A stretch of 64,000 bases of DNA from CAZQKW01 sp964594075 (GTDB lineage Bacteria; Desulfobacterota; WTBG01; CAIYCZ01). The DNA lies in assembly GCA_964594075.1 (NCBI GenBank), contig CAZQKW010000003.1, positions 62,001 through 126,000 of the forward strand, read 5' to 3'. This document shows, in pieces, positions 34,233 to 43,872 of this stretch. A model generated the notes under the pieces. It searched no databases, had not been told where the DNA came from, and saw nothing but the letters and a program-made list of their open reading frames with translations. Numbering within the stretch: position 1 is the first letter of the stretch; each line of letters begins with the position of its first letter. A program made the translations under genes and the position numbers.

Positions 34233-35552
34233 TTATTGTTTTCCGCGAACCCAATCAACAATTTGTTCAGTTTTTTTAGAAGAAATTGTTAAATTTTTAT
34301 GCAAAATTATCGCATCTCTATATTCTTTTATAAAAAATAATATTGTTTTTGTTATTTTTTTTATATAATAATAGATCATTGATAAAATACTTTTTATCAA
34401 TGATCTATGCTGATTATGATAATACTTTGCATAATATAAATTTATGACAAATTGTGGCAGTCTGAAAAAAACTTTCATTTTTTCTCGAAATGTCTTTCTG
34501 GTCGACAGTTCAATAAAAAAGAAGGGGATGATTTTTCTTTCTTTATACTTTTCGGGGAAAATATATTCCTTAATAGCATTGCGAAATTCATCTTGAAACC
34601 CTGCTTCATATAATGATTCGATAACAATAGTAGGAATTGATTTTACCATTAGTAATTCTTGGACTAGCAACAAGACAAGTGCAACTGGACGCAACACCTT
34701 ATATTCCTGTGACCTTTCTATTATACAGTTCCAGTCGATTTGATGCTGAGCTTGAGATAAAATCATTCCGATATCGCAAAAATTTTTTAAAGGCAAAATT
34801 TCGTCAAATCCAATTTTGATTTCTCTAAATAAATGGAAACAGTTAAAAATAATATTGTCTTCTGTCGAAAATTTATAACTTATCATTTTTGCAATTAAGA
34901 TCTTTTGGCTTCGGCTCCAAAATTCCTCAATATTTATTTTAAAAGGGGAATCGGAAAAATCTATATCCCAATGCAGTTCCACCATTATAATTAAATGGTC
35001 TAATCTGCGCCAAAAATTTGAATGAAAGAATCTGTGTTGATTTTTAACAGATTTCTTTATTTTTGTGAAACCCATATTTAAAAGGGTTTCTTCTGCACAA
35101 GAAACATTTTTTTTCTCAACAAGGATGTCAATGTCCGATAAACTTCTTATGCCTATATTATGAGCATAAAAAGAATGCAAAAATTCTATGCCTTTGAGAG
35201 GGATTGCTTTAATTCTCTTTCTATTAAAATTTCTTATAACTGCAGCATACTCTTTTATATATAACAAATTTTTTAGTACATCTCTATGGTAGCGCATTTC
35301 AAGCTTCCTAAAAACATCAATAGGAATAGAATTCTTGTTATCACATTGCAAAAGCGCATAATAGATGAGACCATTGAGAGCATGGAGATTTGCCAAGCTC
35401 AAAATATAATCCCAGTTTAGATATCCTGATAATATATTGTCTATATCGTCTATGTCGGTGACCAAGTCATAAGACAAAAGTTTTTTGCAACATGCTAATA
35501 TAAAGTGTTCTTCTGGATTAAAAATAAATTTTATAGATCGTTTCATTTGCAA
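34233..35552 (-). CDS. Nucleotidyltransferase-fold protein (NTP_transf_5 family)
   Basis: A 439-residue protein with the family core 'IPLKGIEFLHSFYA...IRSLSDIDILVEKKNV', in which the D-x-D of 'SDIDIL' is the metal-binding pair, followed by a 'GF-K' substrate segment. Similar proteins are common in polysaccharide loci, where their role is unknown. ATG at 35552 or 35546. It is transcribed away from the Wzy gene and just before the second sugar transferase. Confidence 0.78.
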   Translation of the reverse strand: MQMKRSIKFIFNPEEHFILACCKKLLSYDLVTDIDDIDNILSGYLNWDYILSLANLHALNGLIYYALLQCDNKNSIPIDVFRKLEMRYHRDVLKNLLYIKEYAAVIRNFNRKRIKAIPLKGIEFLHSFYAHNIGIRSLSDIDILVEKKNVSCAEETLLNMGFTKIKKSVKNQHRFFHSNFWRRLDHLIIMVELHWDIDFSDSPFKINIEEFWSRSQKILIAKMISYKFSTEDNIIFNCFHLFREIKIGFDEILPLKNFCDIGMILSQAQHQIDWNCIIERSQEYKVLRPVALVLLLVQELLMVKSIPTIVIESLYEAGFQDEFRNAIKEYIFPEKYKERKIIPFFFIELSTRKTFREKMKVFFRLPQFVINLYYAKYYHNQHRSLIKSILSMIYYYIKKITKTILFFIKEYRDAIILHKNLTISSKKTEQIVDWVRGKQ

Positions 35553-35680
35553 TTTAATTTCATTTTTGAATTAAAAAATATTAACTCATTTTCTTACACT
35601 TTTTCTACATTCAAGGTATAATCAATTTTTTTAAATGATCTGCCAACACAAATAAAATATAGTATTTTTACCAAATAAGA

Positions 35681-36952
35681 ATGCAAATAATTTATATTAT
35701 ACTTGTGATAATATCAATAGGTTTAACCATATATAGGCCTATATATGGAATTAATTTTCTGCTTTTCAATTTTCTCCTACAACCGCATAAACTGCTTGGA
35801 TTTGCACAAATTACCACCCAACTATCTAACCTCTTCATCGGCTTAACCTTGGTTCTATTATTGCCTTTTCGTAAAGTTAAGCTTCCTGAAAACGGAATTT
35901 CTGCACTGGCAATACTTTTTTTTATAAGCGGGTTGATTTCGTCATTCTTAAATCTCGGGCCAAGGTTTCTTGCGATGGAAGAGCAATATCGGATTTTTTG
36001 GATGGGTATAAACCGGGCAGGTTTTGTTTTTTTGTTAATGCGTTATTTATGTACGAGAGGCGATTTCCTGTTTACATTTAATTCAATTGTGGCATTAGGT
36101 GGCATAACAGCTATTTATACTGTGACTGATTATTTTTTTCATTTTACCTATGACCCTAATGTTAAGGGGGGACGCGCTATAGGTTTATTTGGCGACCCCA
36201 ATGCTGTGGCTGCAAATCTAGTAGCATTAATACCGATAACGTATTATGTTTTCTTACATGGAAAGCTAAATTGGTTAAGAAGAATCTATATTATCAATAT
36301 CTGCGCACAGGTTATGGGGGTTTTTTGCACTGCCTCCCGCGCTGGTTTGTTGGCTCTTTTTTTAATAAGTGCCTTTTTAACAGGAAAAAACTTAAAAAGA
36401 TTTTCTACTTTTTTATTCATCGGACTACTAATTCTAATTTTTATGTTTTATGGAAAAAATCTATATTTGCAAAGGGAAGCGAAGCAAAAAACCATTACGA
36501 CCACCTTGTCTGGCAAAATTCGAATTGAGTCGAGTGCATTTTCTAGAATCCAGCACATCAAATTCGGTGTTCTTCTATGGTTAAAAAATCCTTTTTTTGG
36601 AGTTGGTGTTTCTAATGCCCCTCAGGCTATTCAGGAGCAACTCGGAATAAGACAAATTCGCCCACACATCCATAATACCTATTTTTCTGTTTTGGCCGAA
36701 TATGGATTATCAGGTTTTTTACTTTATATGGGGCTCTTTTTTTTGTCATTCAGGTCCCTCAATCGTTTATCAAATCATGATGATCCGTATTTTAATGAAA
36801 TAGCTACTTACTTGCGTTTCTCATTACTTTCCCATATGTTTACTTCGTTTTTTATTGGGAACTGGGTGGAACTTATGCAATGGATTGCCATCGCTCTGCC
36901 AGTAGCCCTGGACCAGATTTCAAAATTTGAACAACTAAACAAGAGTAAATGA
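35681..36952 (+). CDS. O-antigen ligase/polymerase (Wzy_C-type membrane protein)
   Basis: A 423-residue polytopic protein with about ten to twelve hydrophobic segments. The family core is present: 'FGDPNAVAANLVALIP', 'TASRAGLLAL' and, in the large periplasmic loop, 'PFFGVGVSNAP' and 'PHIHNTYFSVLAEYGLSGFLLY'. Such proteins either polymerise glycan repeats on the periplasmic side or ligate them to lipid A or protein; sequence cannot tell which. First gene of a long plus-strand run. Confidence 0.85.
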   Translation: MQIIYIILVIISIGLTIYRPIYGINFLLFNFLLQPHKLLGFAQITTQLSNLFIGLTLVLLLPFRKVKLPENGISALAILFFISGLISSFLNLGPRFLAMEEQYRIFWMGINRAGFVFLLMRYLCTRGDFLFTFNSIVALGGITAIYTVTDYFFHFTYDPNVKGGRAIGLFGDPNAVAANLVALIPITYYVFLHGKLNWLRRIYIINICAQVMGVFCTASRAGLLALFLISAFLTGKNLKRFSTFLFIGLLILIFMFYGKNLYLQREAKQKTITTTLSGKIRIESSAFSRIQHIKFGVLLWLKNPFFGVGVSNAPQAIQEQLGIRQIRPHIHNTYFSVLAEYGLSGFLLYMGLFFLSFRSLNRLSNHDDPYFNEIATYLRFSLLSHMFTSFFIGNWVELMQWIAIALPVALDQISKFEQLNKSK

Positions 36953-37045
36953 TTATCAAGAAGCCCAACCTCCCGACAAATTTTTACAATCCGGAAGATA
37001 ATTTGGTACGCGTGTTACTTTTTAACAAATTATTATTTAAAATTT

Positions 37046-37052
37046 GGGGGGA
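37046..37052 (+). promoter_or_regulatory. Ribosome binding site deciding a TTG start
   Basis: GGGGGGA is placed 3 bp before the TTG codon at 37056, which opens the standard GT4 N-terminus 'RILFITN'; an earlier TTG at 37044 lies before the site and is less likely. Confidence 0.55.
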
Positions 37053-37055
37053 CCA

Positions 37056-38279
37056 TTGAGAATTCTTTTTATCACAAACTTGTTTCCGTGTGTCGCACAT
37101 AGGGTACAGGGTATTTTTACTGCAAGGCAAGTAGGCATGCTCAGCCGACTCGGTGCTGATGTGACAGTACTCTTTACAATAGTGTGGATTCCGAAAATAT
37201 TACAAGCTGTGAGAGCAAAATACAAAAACTACAATAAAAAACATGCACCCCTTGAATATCCGCAGATTAATGTTATTACGGTTCCCTATTTTCGATTAAC
37301 CCGAGGAGTTGGAAGTTATCGTTGGGATGGACTTTTTATCTACCATTCGGCAATAAAGTTAGTCTTATCACTGCACCAAAAAATGCCTTTTGACGTGATT
37401 TATGGCAAAGGTATTTTCCCCTCTGCAGATGCCGCCGTCAGATTTGCAAAAAAGTTGCGAATACCTGCAATTGGGGAAGGCATTGGGGGTGATGTTAACA
37501 TAGTCCCGGATCATAGCAATGTAATGTATAGCCACTTTTTAAGAACAACCCAGGCACTCGATGGAGCTGTTGCTGATGGGAAAGGTGTTGCTGACAGACT
37601 ATCATGCGTTATGAATACGCACATTCCCACTATTCATGGTCTGGTAGATTTAACAACATTCTGTCCTATTGATAATAAGACCCCGTTGCGACGAGAACTT
37701 GACATTTCTTATGATTCACTGGCATTGCTTTATGTCGGATCCTTAAAAAGGGAAAAAGGGGTTTATGAGCTTATAAATGCATTTTGCAAAATTCGGAAAA
37801 TTTTGCCTCAAGCGGTATTAAATATTTGTGGCTCTGGAAACGAATACAATGATTTAATGGAATTAATTGCCCAGTCAGGGCTTGAAAGTGTTGTCCGCCT
37901 TGTAGGGGAGGTAAAACCAGACCATTTACATAAATGGATGCAAGCCAGTGATATTTTTCTTTTACCTTCTTACAGCGAAGGTATGCCAAACGTTATCATG
38001 GAGGCAATGGCATGTGGCCTACCAGTAATCAGTACGACTGTTGGTGGCTTGCCAGATGCAATAGGCAATTGCGACGGCGCAATTTTGGTTAAACCACGCG
38101 ATGTTGACTCATTGGTCACGGCTATAATTAAAGTAGCCACAGATTCAGAAATATATTTAACTATGAAAAAGGCGGCTCGCAAAACAGCAGAGTTGGAATT
38201 TGGGATAGAAGCAAACTGTCAAAAATTGCTTGATTATCTCCAAGAAATAATAGCTCGATATTATAAACACACTAATTAA
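37056..38279 (+). CDS. Glycosyltransferase family 4
   Basis: A 407-residue GT4 enzyme with TTG start (37056 preferred over 37044). N-terminal domain 'ILFITNLFPCVAHRVQGIFTARQ' in part, hinge near 210, and C-terminal donor site with 'YVGSLKREKGVYEL' and 'PSYSEGMPNVIMEAMACGLPV' (the E-x7-E motif of retaining GT4). It probably adds one sugar of the repeat unit on the cytoplasmic side. It stands 24 bp before wbjB on the same strand. Confidence 0.88.
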   Translation: MRILFITNLFPCVAHRVQGIFTARQVGMLSRLGADVTVLFTIVWIPKILQAVRAKYKNYNKKHAPLEYPQINVITVPYFRLTRGVGSYRWDGLFIYHSAIKLVLSLHQKMPFDVIYGKGIFPSADAAVRFAKKLRIPAIGEGIGGDVNIVPDHSNVMYSHFLRTTQALDGAVADGKGVADRLSCVMNTHIPTIHGLVDLTTFCPIDNKTPLRRELDISYDSLALLYVGSLKREKGVYELINAFCKIRKILPQAVLNICGSGNEYNDLMELIAQSGLESVVRLVGEVKPDHLHKWMQASDIFLLPSYSEGMPNVIMEAMACGLPVISTTVGGLPDAIGNCDGAILVKPRDVDSLVTAIIKVATDSEIYLTMKKAARKTAELEFGIEANCQKLLDYLQEIIARYYKHTN

Positions 38280-38302
38280 GGGAAACCATAGGGAGATACA
38301 GC

Positions 38303-39385
38303 ATGAAAGTTCTATTTGGCAAAACGATTTTAGTGACAGGCGGCACAGGTTCCTTTGGCAGGGCAATGGTTGACCGTCTTTTACAGACCGAGGCAAAAGA
38401 AATACGCATATTTAGTCGGGATGAACTTAAACAAGAATTAATGCGTATCGAGTATTCAACTCCGCGTCTTGTCTTCTATATTGGAGATGTGCGAGATCGA
38501 TATAGTGTTGATAACGTCATGAAAGGCGTTGATATGGTGTTCCATGCAGCAGCATTGAAGCAAGTCCCATCATGTGAATTCTTTCCCATGCAAGCAGTTA
38601 TGACCAATGTTATAGGCGCATATAATGTAATGGAATCAGCCATCGCAAACAAAGTAAAAAGTCTTGTGTGTCTGAGCACTGATAAAGCTGTTTATCCAAT
38701 TAATGCCATGGGGATGACCAAATCTTTAATGGAAAAAGTTGCGCAGGCGATTGCTCGCACAGGGGCTACTAACTCTACCGTGATATCCTGCGTTCGCTAC
38801 GGAAATGTGATGTGTTCCCGCGGATCAGTTATCCCTTTATTTATCAACCAGATAAAGGAGAATAAATCATTAACAGTCACTATACCTGAGATGACCAGAT
38901 TCATGCTTCCTTTGCGTGATTCGGTAGATTTGGTTCTGTTTGCACTTGCCAATGCCCGACCAGGAGACATATTTGTTAAAAAAGCCCCGGCATGCACAGT
39001 CGGTGATCTTGCAAAAGCAGTTAAAAACATTTTCTGTGCCCATGTTCCCATCAAAGTGATTGGCATCCGTCATGGCGAGAAACTCTATGAAACGCTTGTA
39101 ACAAAGGAAGAAATGGCGAGGGCTGAAGATATGGGAGACTACTATCGAATACCTCTTGATGACCGCACCCTGAATTATGCTCTTTATTTTACTAAAGGTG
39201 ACAAAAGGGAAGTAACCCTTGAAGATTATCATTCTCATAACACAAAACGACTCAATGTTAAACAGGTTGAAAAATTACTGCTGAGCCTACCGGAAATTCA
39301 AAAGGAATTGAACCTATGGAAAGGTCAAAAGAATGCGGGTCACTCTTCGGCAAGAGATCACAGTGTTCAAATAAAATTACGCTAA
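38303..39385 (+). CDS. wbjB: UDP-GlcNAc 4,6-dehydratase (5-inverting), first step to UDP-L-FucNAc
   Basis: A 360-residue SDR: 'LVTGGTGSFGRAMVDRL', 'SRDELKQELMR', 'HAAALKQVPSCEFFPM', 'LSTDKAVYPINAMGMTK'. The usual Tyr of YxxxK is Met here (MGMTK), as is characteristic of the CapE/WbjB/FnlA group that inverts C5. It converts UDP-GlcNAc to UDP-2-acetamido-2,6-dideoxy-beta-L-arabino-4-hexulose. Followed by wbjC and wbjD, the canonical order for UDP-L-FucNAc. Confidence 0.92.
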   Translation: MKVLFGKTILVTGGTGSFGRAMVDRLLQTEAKEIRIFSRDELKQELMRIEYSTPRLVFYIGDVRDRYSVDNVMKGVDMVFHAAALKQVPSCEFFPMQAVMTNVIGAYNVMESAIANKVKSLVCLSTDKAVYPINAMGMTKSLMEKVAQAIARTGATNSTVISCVRYGNVMCSRGSVIPLFINQIKENKSLTVTIPEMTRFMLPLRDSVDLVLFALANARPGDIFVKKAPACTVGDLAKAVKNIFCAHVPIKVIGIRHGEKLYETLVTKEEMARAEDMGDYYRIPLDDRTLNYALYFTKGDKREVTLEDYHSHNTKRLNVKQVEKLLLSLPEIQKELNLWKGQKNAGHSSARDHSVQIKLR

Positions 39386-39532
39386 ATAAATTTATATAAC
39401 TATAAAAATCATTTAACACATTTCCGTGGATCCAATTTATAACAACAAAGAGTGCGGGTTTAGAGATGAATATGCCTCTTTTGCTTTTATTCTTTTTTTG
39501 TGCCCTTCTTTAATCTAAGTGGAGATATAATT

Positions 39533-40651
39533 GTGACAATAAAAAAAGTAGGCATTACTGGGATGTCAGGTTTTATTGGTTCCCATTTGAAAGATCGCCT
39601 TAATAGAGAGAAAGACCTTCAAATCCTTCCCTATGATGATAGCTTCTTCAACAACTCTGAAGCCTTCATTGATTTTTTAAAAAATGCCGATGTCGTTATA
39701 CATTTAGCTGGCGTTAATCGGGATCAACCTGGAATGGTTTACCAGAAAAATGTTGCTTTAATGGAAAAGCTTCTTGAATGTGTTCAGGCGTCAAATAATA
39801 CACCTTATATCATTTTTTCATCAAGCATACAGATTAGTCGGAATAATGAATATGGAGCGGGGAAAAAACGTGCAATGGAACTGCTTGAGGACTGGGCACA
39901 AAAAAATTGCGCTAATGCTGTTTCCCTTGTTATACCAAATGTATTTGGAGAAGGTGGCAGACCTTTCTATAATTCCGTTATAGCGACGTTCTGTTTTCAA
40001 ATTACTCACGACCAAGAACCCGTTATACTTAAAGATGATATCATTCCCTTAATTTATATAAATGACCTGACAGAAGAAATCTACCAGTACATACAGAAAC
40101 AGCAAAGAGGATATCAGGTTGCCTATGTTGCCCCCCGAACTGAAATAAGGGTATCAGAAATCTTAAATATATTGATGAGATTCAAAAATTGTTATTTTAA
40201 CAAAGGCATGGTGCCAGCAATTAATTCAAGCTTTGAACGTGATCTATATAACACGTTTATTACCTATATGAATGCACCTGACTGGGAACACAGTTTAAAT
40301 ATTCATACCGACGAAAGAGGATGTTTTGCGGAAGTATTTAAACTGGAACATGGCGGACAAATATCTTTCTCTAAGACAAAGCCCGGAATAACCCGCGGTA
40401 ATCACTATCACATCCGTAAAAATGAAAAATTTTGTGTGGTGAGCGGTCAAGCACGTATCAGATTACGCCGCATAGGTACTGATAAAACAATCGAGTTTCA
40501 GGTAACCGGTGAAACTCCTTCCTTGATTGAAATACCCGTCTATTATACACACAATATAACCAATATCGGAACAACAGACCTAATAACTTTGTTCTGGATA
40601 AATGAACAATTTAATCCCCTCGATGCTGATACGTTTTTTGAGGAGGTATGA
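39533..40651 (+). CDS. wbjC: UDP-2-acetamido-2,6-dideoxy-L-talose reductase (CapF/WbjC)
   Basis: A 372-residue bifunctional-looking protein. A GTG at 39533 with GGAGA 7 bp upstream fits better than an earlier TTG and gives the usual family length (about 369). N-terminal SDR domain ('GMSGFIGSHLKDRL') and C-terminal cupin ('NHYHIRKNEKF', 'RIRLRRIG') with a His/Glu metal site. In the pathway it reduces the 4-keto group before WbjD epimerises C2. Confidence 0.9.
   Translation: MTIKKVGITGMSGFIGSHLKDRLNREKDLQILPYDDSFFNNSEAFIDFLKNADVVIHLAGVNRDQPGMVYQKNVALMEKLLECVQASNNTPYIIFSSSIQISRNNEYGAGKKRAMELLEDWAQKNCANAVSLVIPNVFGEGGRPFYNSVIATFCFQITHDQEPVILKDDIIPLIYINDLTEEIYQYIQKQQRGYQVAYVAPRTEIRVSEILNILMRFKNCYFNKGMVPAINSSFERDLYNTFITYMNAPDWEHSLNIHTDERGCFAEVFKLEHGGQISFSKTKPGITRGNHYHIRKNEKFCVVSGQARIRLRRIGTDKTIEFQVTGETPSLIEIPVYYTHNITNIGTTDLITLFWINEQFNPLDADTFFEEV
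40641..40646 (+). promoter_or_regulatory. Ribosome binding site for wbjD
   Basis: AGGAGG, 9 bp before ATG 40656 and inside the end of wbjC; it favours 40656 over longer upstream starts overlapping wbjC. Confidence 0.75.
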
Positions 40652-40655
40652 GGAT

Positions 40656-41789
40656 ATGAAAGTCGTTACCATTTTGGGAACTCGTCCTGAAATTATCAGG
40701 CTTTCCTGCACCATGTCACTTTTGGATCAGTATGTCGATCACAAAATTGTCCATACCGGACAAAACTGGGACTATGAGCTCAACGAAATTTTTTTTAGAG
40801 ATCTGAAAGTTCGCAAGCCAGATTACTTCATGAATGTGGATACCTCAAGCCTTGGCCATGTTTACGGGGGCATACTAATAGCAACCGAGGAAATTCTTAA
40901 TAAAGAAAAACCTGATGCTGTGCTGATTCTTGGCGATACAAACAGTTCTATTGCAGGAATTATTGCTAAGCGTCTTAAGATCCCTCTTTTTCACATGGAG
41001 GCAGGAAATCGCTGTTTTGATTTCAATGTTCCTGAAGAAATTAACCGAAGAATTATTGACCATATCAGTGATTTTAATTTATGTTATACTGAACATGCCC
41101 GAAGACACCTGCTGAGCGAGGGGCTACCACACAAGAGAATTTACGTAACAGGTTCACCCATGCGCGAAGTGCTTGACACACACATAGAACAAATTCAAGC
41201 CGCAACCATATTGCAAGAAATGGGATTAGAGAAGAGAAAATTTTTTTTGGCAAGTATTCACCGCGAGGAAAATGTTGATCGACGCTATTCTCTCTGTCTC
41301 CTAATACGCGCCTTTGAAAAGCTTTCAGAACATTTTGGCTGGCCCGTCATTGTGTCAACTCATCCCCGCACCAGAAAGCGACTTGAGGCGATAGGACAAA
41401 ACGATATTACAAATAAAATTATTTTTGCAAAGCCATTCGGCTTTTTAGATTATGTAAATTTACAGATGAATGCCGCTTGTGTGCTATCCGACAGCGGAAC
41501 TATCTGTGAAGAATCCTCAATGCTCGATTTTCCTGCTGTGACGGTGCGAAATGCTATGGAACGACCTGAGGCCATGGATACCGGATCAATAATAATGACT
41601 GGCCTTGATCCTGACGTCATCGTAAAGGCGGTTTCCGTCCAGATGTCAGCAAATATACGAAAAAAAGGAATGTGCACTCCGGATGATTACCGGATTACAA
41701 ATACCTCGCATCGTGTGTTAAAAATTATTCTTGGCACAGCGAGGCTCAGCAACGTCTGGCATGGCATTTATGATAATGATTTGGCATAA
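40656..41789 (+). CDS. wbjD: UDP-L-talose/L-pneumosamine 2-epimerase, final step to UDP-L-FucNAc
   Basis: A 377-residue member of the UDP-GlcNAc 2-epimerase fold: 'ILGTRPEIIRLSCTM', 'VHTGQNWDYELNEIFF', 'GDTNSSIAGIIA', 'HMEAGNRCFDFNVPEEINRR'. 'GQNWDYELN' and 'EAGNRCFD' are typical of WbjD/CapG/FnlC rather than WecB. It completes UDP-L-FucNAc. Third 2-epimerase paralogue in the window. Confidence 0.92.
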   Translation: MKVVTILGTRPEIIRLSCTMSLLDQYVDHKIVHTGQNWDYELNEIFFRDLKVRKPDYFMNVDTSSLGHVYGGILIATEEILNKEKPDAVLILGDTNSSIAGIIAKRLKIPLFHMEAGNRCFDFNVPEEINRRIIDHISDFNLCYTEHARRHLLSEGLPHKRIYVTGSPMREVLDTHIEQIQAATILQEMGLEKRKFFLASIHREENVDRRYSLCLLIRAFEKLSEHFGWPVIVSTHPRTRKRLEAIGQNDITNKIIFAKPFGFLDYVNLQMNAACVLSDSGTICEESSMLDFPAVTVRNAMERPEAMDTGSIIMTGLDPDVIVKAVSVQMSANIRKKGMCTPDDYRITNTSHRVLKIILGTARLSNVWHGIYDNDLA

Positions 41790-41792
41790 TCT

Positions 41793-43037
41793 ATGAATAT
41801 ACTTTTTATTGCTCATTATTTTCAACCGGAGCCCAATTTCTTTTTTGGATTACCGTTTGCTACGGCGCTCCAAAAACGAGGGCATCGTGTACAGGTTATC
41901 ACAGGGTTTCCTCATTATCCAGGCGGGAAAATATACGACGGCTATAAAATTAGATTAATGCATAAAGAAATTATCGAAAATGTCCCGATATATCGCTTTC
42001 CGCTCTACCCCAGCCATGACAAGTCATCGTTAAAGCGTATTTTGTGCTACACATCTCTGTCGCTTGCATTGGCCACATTTGCCCCCTGGTTTATAAAGCA
42101 TGCCGATATTGCATTTGTTGTCCAGGGACCAGCTACGATAGGTTTCCCTGCGATCGTATTTAAGTGGCTGCGTGGTATCCCTTTTGTCTATAATATCCAA
42201 GATCTATGGCCTGATACTTTATTGTCAACAGGGATGTTTGACAACCGATTGGGCTTAAAGCTGGTTTTCGTCTGGTGTAACTTTATTTACAAGCATGCTG
42301 CCAAAATAACAGTAATTTCACCCGGGATGAAAAAGGTTCTCCAGGAACGTGGCGTACCTGAAAAAAAAATTGAGGTTATTTATAACTGGTGTGATGAGGC
42401 ATTGATTTACCGTTCCGTTCCAGATGTAAACATTGCTCAAAAACTTGGCTTGGCTGGTAAATTTAATGTAATGTTTGCCGGAAATATGGGTGAGGCACAG
42501 GCTTTGGACAAAGTTATTGAAGCTGCTGCACTTGTTGCTCCAAAATATCCAGATATTCAATTTATTTTTATTGGTAGCGGCGTGGACGTTGAAAACTTAA
42601 AGGATCTCGCGGTCAAGAAAAATACTCATAATGTTATTTTTCTGCCGCGAATGGCGGTAACAGAAATTGGCAAGGTCTTATGCATGGCTGATGTGCTGCT
42701 CGTGCATCTGCGTCGCACCCCCCTGTTTGCGATCACTATTCCATCAAAAACACAGGCGTATTTAGCGATGGGCAAACCAATTTTGATGGCCGTGGAAGGG
42801 GATGCTTCGGATTTAGTTAATAAGGCACAAGCGGGAATAACGTGTAAACCGGAAAGCCCCGATGCAATAGCTGATGCAGTGCAACAATTCTATCACATGA
42901 CTTTTGAGCAGAGAAAGCAATTTGGGTTAAATGCAATGGCATTTTATGATCAACAGCTATCCTTTGACCAAGCTGTCCAGTGCTATGAAAAACTATTTTT
43001 GACTTTTAGCCGGAAAAAAGACCCAGTTGTTGAATAA
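41793..43037 (+). CDS. wbuB: WbuB-like glycosyltransferase family 4, probable L-FucNAc transferase
   Basis: A 414-residue GT4 enzyme: 'HYFQPEPNFFFGLPFATALQKRGH' in part, 'VITGFPHYPGG', 'NIQDLWPDTLLSTGMF', 'NWCDE', 'FAGNMGEAQALD'. The 'YNIQDLWPD' motif is diagnostic of the WbuB subgroup, which transfers L-fucosamine-type sugars. It begins 3 bp after wbjD, supporting that it uses its product. Its last 32 bp overlap the 3' end of the opposing acetyltransferase gene. Confidence 0.88.
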   Translation: MNILFIAHYFQPEPNFFFGLPFATALQKRGHRVQVITGFPHYPGGKIYDGYKIRLMHKEIIENVPIYRFPLYPSHDKSSLKRILCYTSLSLALATFAPWFIKHADIAFVVQGPATIGFPAIVFKWLRGIPFVYNIQDLWPDTLLSTGMFDNRLGLKLVFVWCNFIYKHAAKITVISPGMKKVLQERGVPEKKIEVIYNWCDEALIYRSVPDVNIAQKLGLAGKFNVMFAGNMGEAQALDKVIEAAALVAPKYPDIQFIFIGSGVDVENLKDLAVKKNTHNVIFLPRMAVTEIGKVLCMADVLLVHLRRTPLFAITIPSKTQAYLAMGKPILMAVEGDASDLVNKAQAGITCKPESPDAIADAVQQFYHMTFEQRKQFGLNAMAFYDQQLSFDQAVQCYEKLFLTFSRKKDPVVE

Positions 43038-43665
43038 TGTGTTCGTCAAAAAATGTCATATAACACACAGTATCCTGGGTTTCAAGCTCAGCTATTTCTG
43101 TCCAATGAGCTTTAATAAAAGCCTGCCTACTCGGCCAGTTGTTTTTGTAAATTCCTACTTTGATCGCCTTCCCTCCCCTGCTTTTGCACTGCTGAACCGC
43201 TTCTGCGACTAATGCCGCAAAAACACCCTTTCCTCTCCATTCATCCGCTACCAAACCAATTGTTATTTGAGCAACATCTGGGTACTGTGCAATTAATTGT
43301 GCCCGTTTGTTTTTCGTGTTGTGCCTTCGAAATAACCGTCGCCATAACTTATAATCCAATAATAGCCTCGGTTTCCTTAAGATACTTAAAATAAATTCAT
43401 CCAAACAAGCTTTAAGCATCAACCATGTATAAGATTGTTCACAGACAGAAATTAACCCTATTAATCTTTTAGCCGCAAATGCACCTATGACAAATGAATG
43501 GCCACTCGAAACCAACCACGAATACATTGCTTTAACAAACCGTTCGCCCAGCCGAACAGGGATATGCTCATCAGGCCCAAAAGAACACATATGCAAATTT
43601 GTGAGTTCATCTACATGATGTAAATTGCATAATTGTATGGTGAATAGGTCTTTGCTGATATTCAT
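43006..43665 (-). CDS. GNAT-family N-acetyltransferase
   Basis: A 219-residue protein with the acetyl-CoA-binding motif 'GLVADEWRGKGVFAALV' (RGKG) and preceding beta strands typical of GNAT. It lies alone on the minus strand within a plus-strand block. In a glycan locus, N-acetylation of a sugar or amino acid is possible; substrate unknown. Confidence 0.82.
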   Translation of the reverse strand: MNISKDLFTIQLCNLHHVDELTNLHMCSFGPDEHIPVRLGERFVKAMYSWLVSSGHSFVIGAFAAKRLIGLISVCEQSYTWLMLKACLDEFILSILRKPRLLLDYKLWRRLFRRHNTKNKRAQLIAQYPDVAQITIGLVADEWRGKGVFAALVAEAVQQCKSRGGKAIKVGIYKNNWPSRQAFIKAHWTEIAELETQDTVCYMTFFDEHIIQQLGLFSG

Positions 43666-43872
43666 TTCTTGTCCCTTGCAAAGTTAAGATGTTGGTCTTT
43701 TTTGCCTTAACACGCCAATTAAGCGGGTTTTTGTTGAAAAATATTTGCTTTTATGAAAAATAAAAAATTGATATTACATTTAGACCAGAAAAGTATATTT
43801 TTTCAACTAAACATGAAAAAAGGAATAACGCAAGAAGTGATTGTAACATAAGATTCTTAATTGCTTTTTTAT

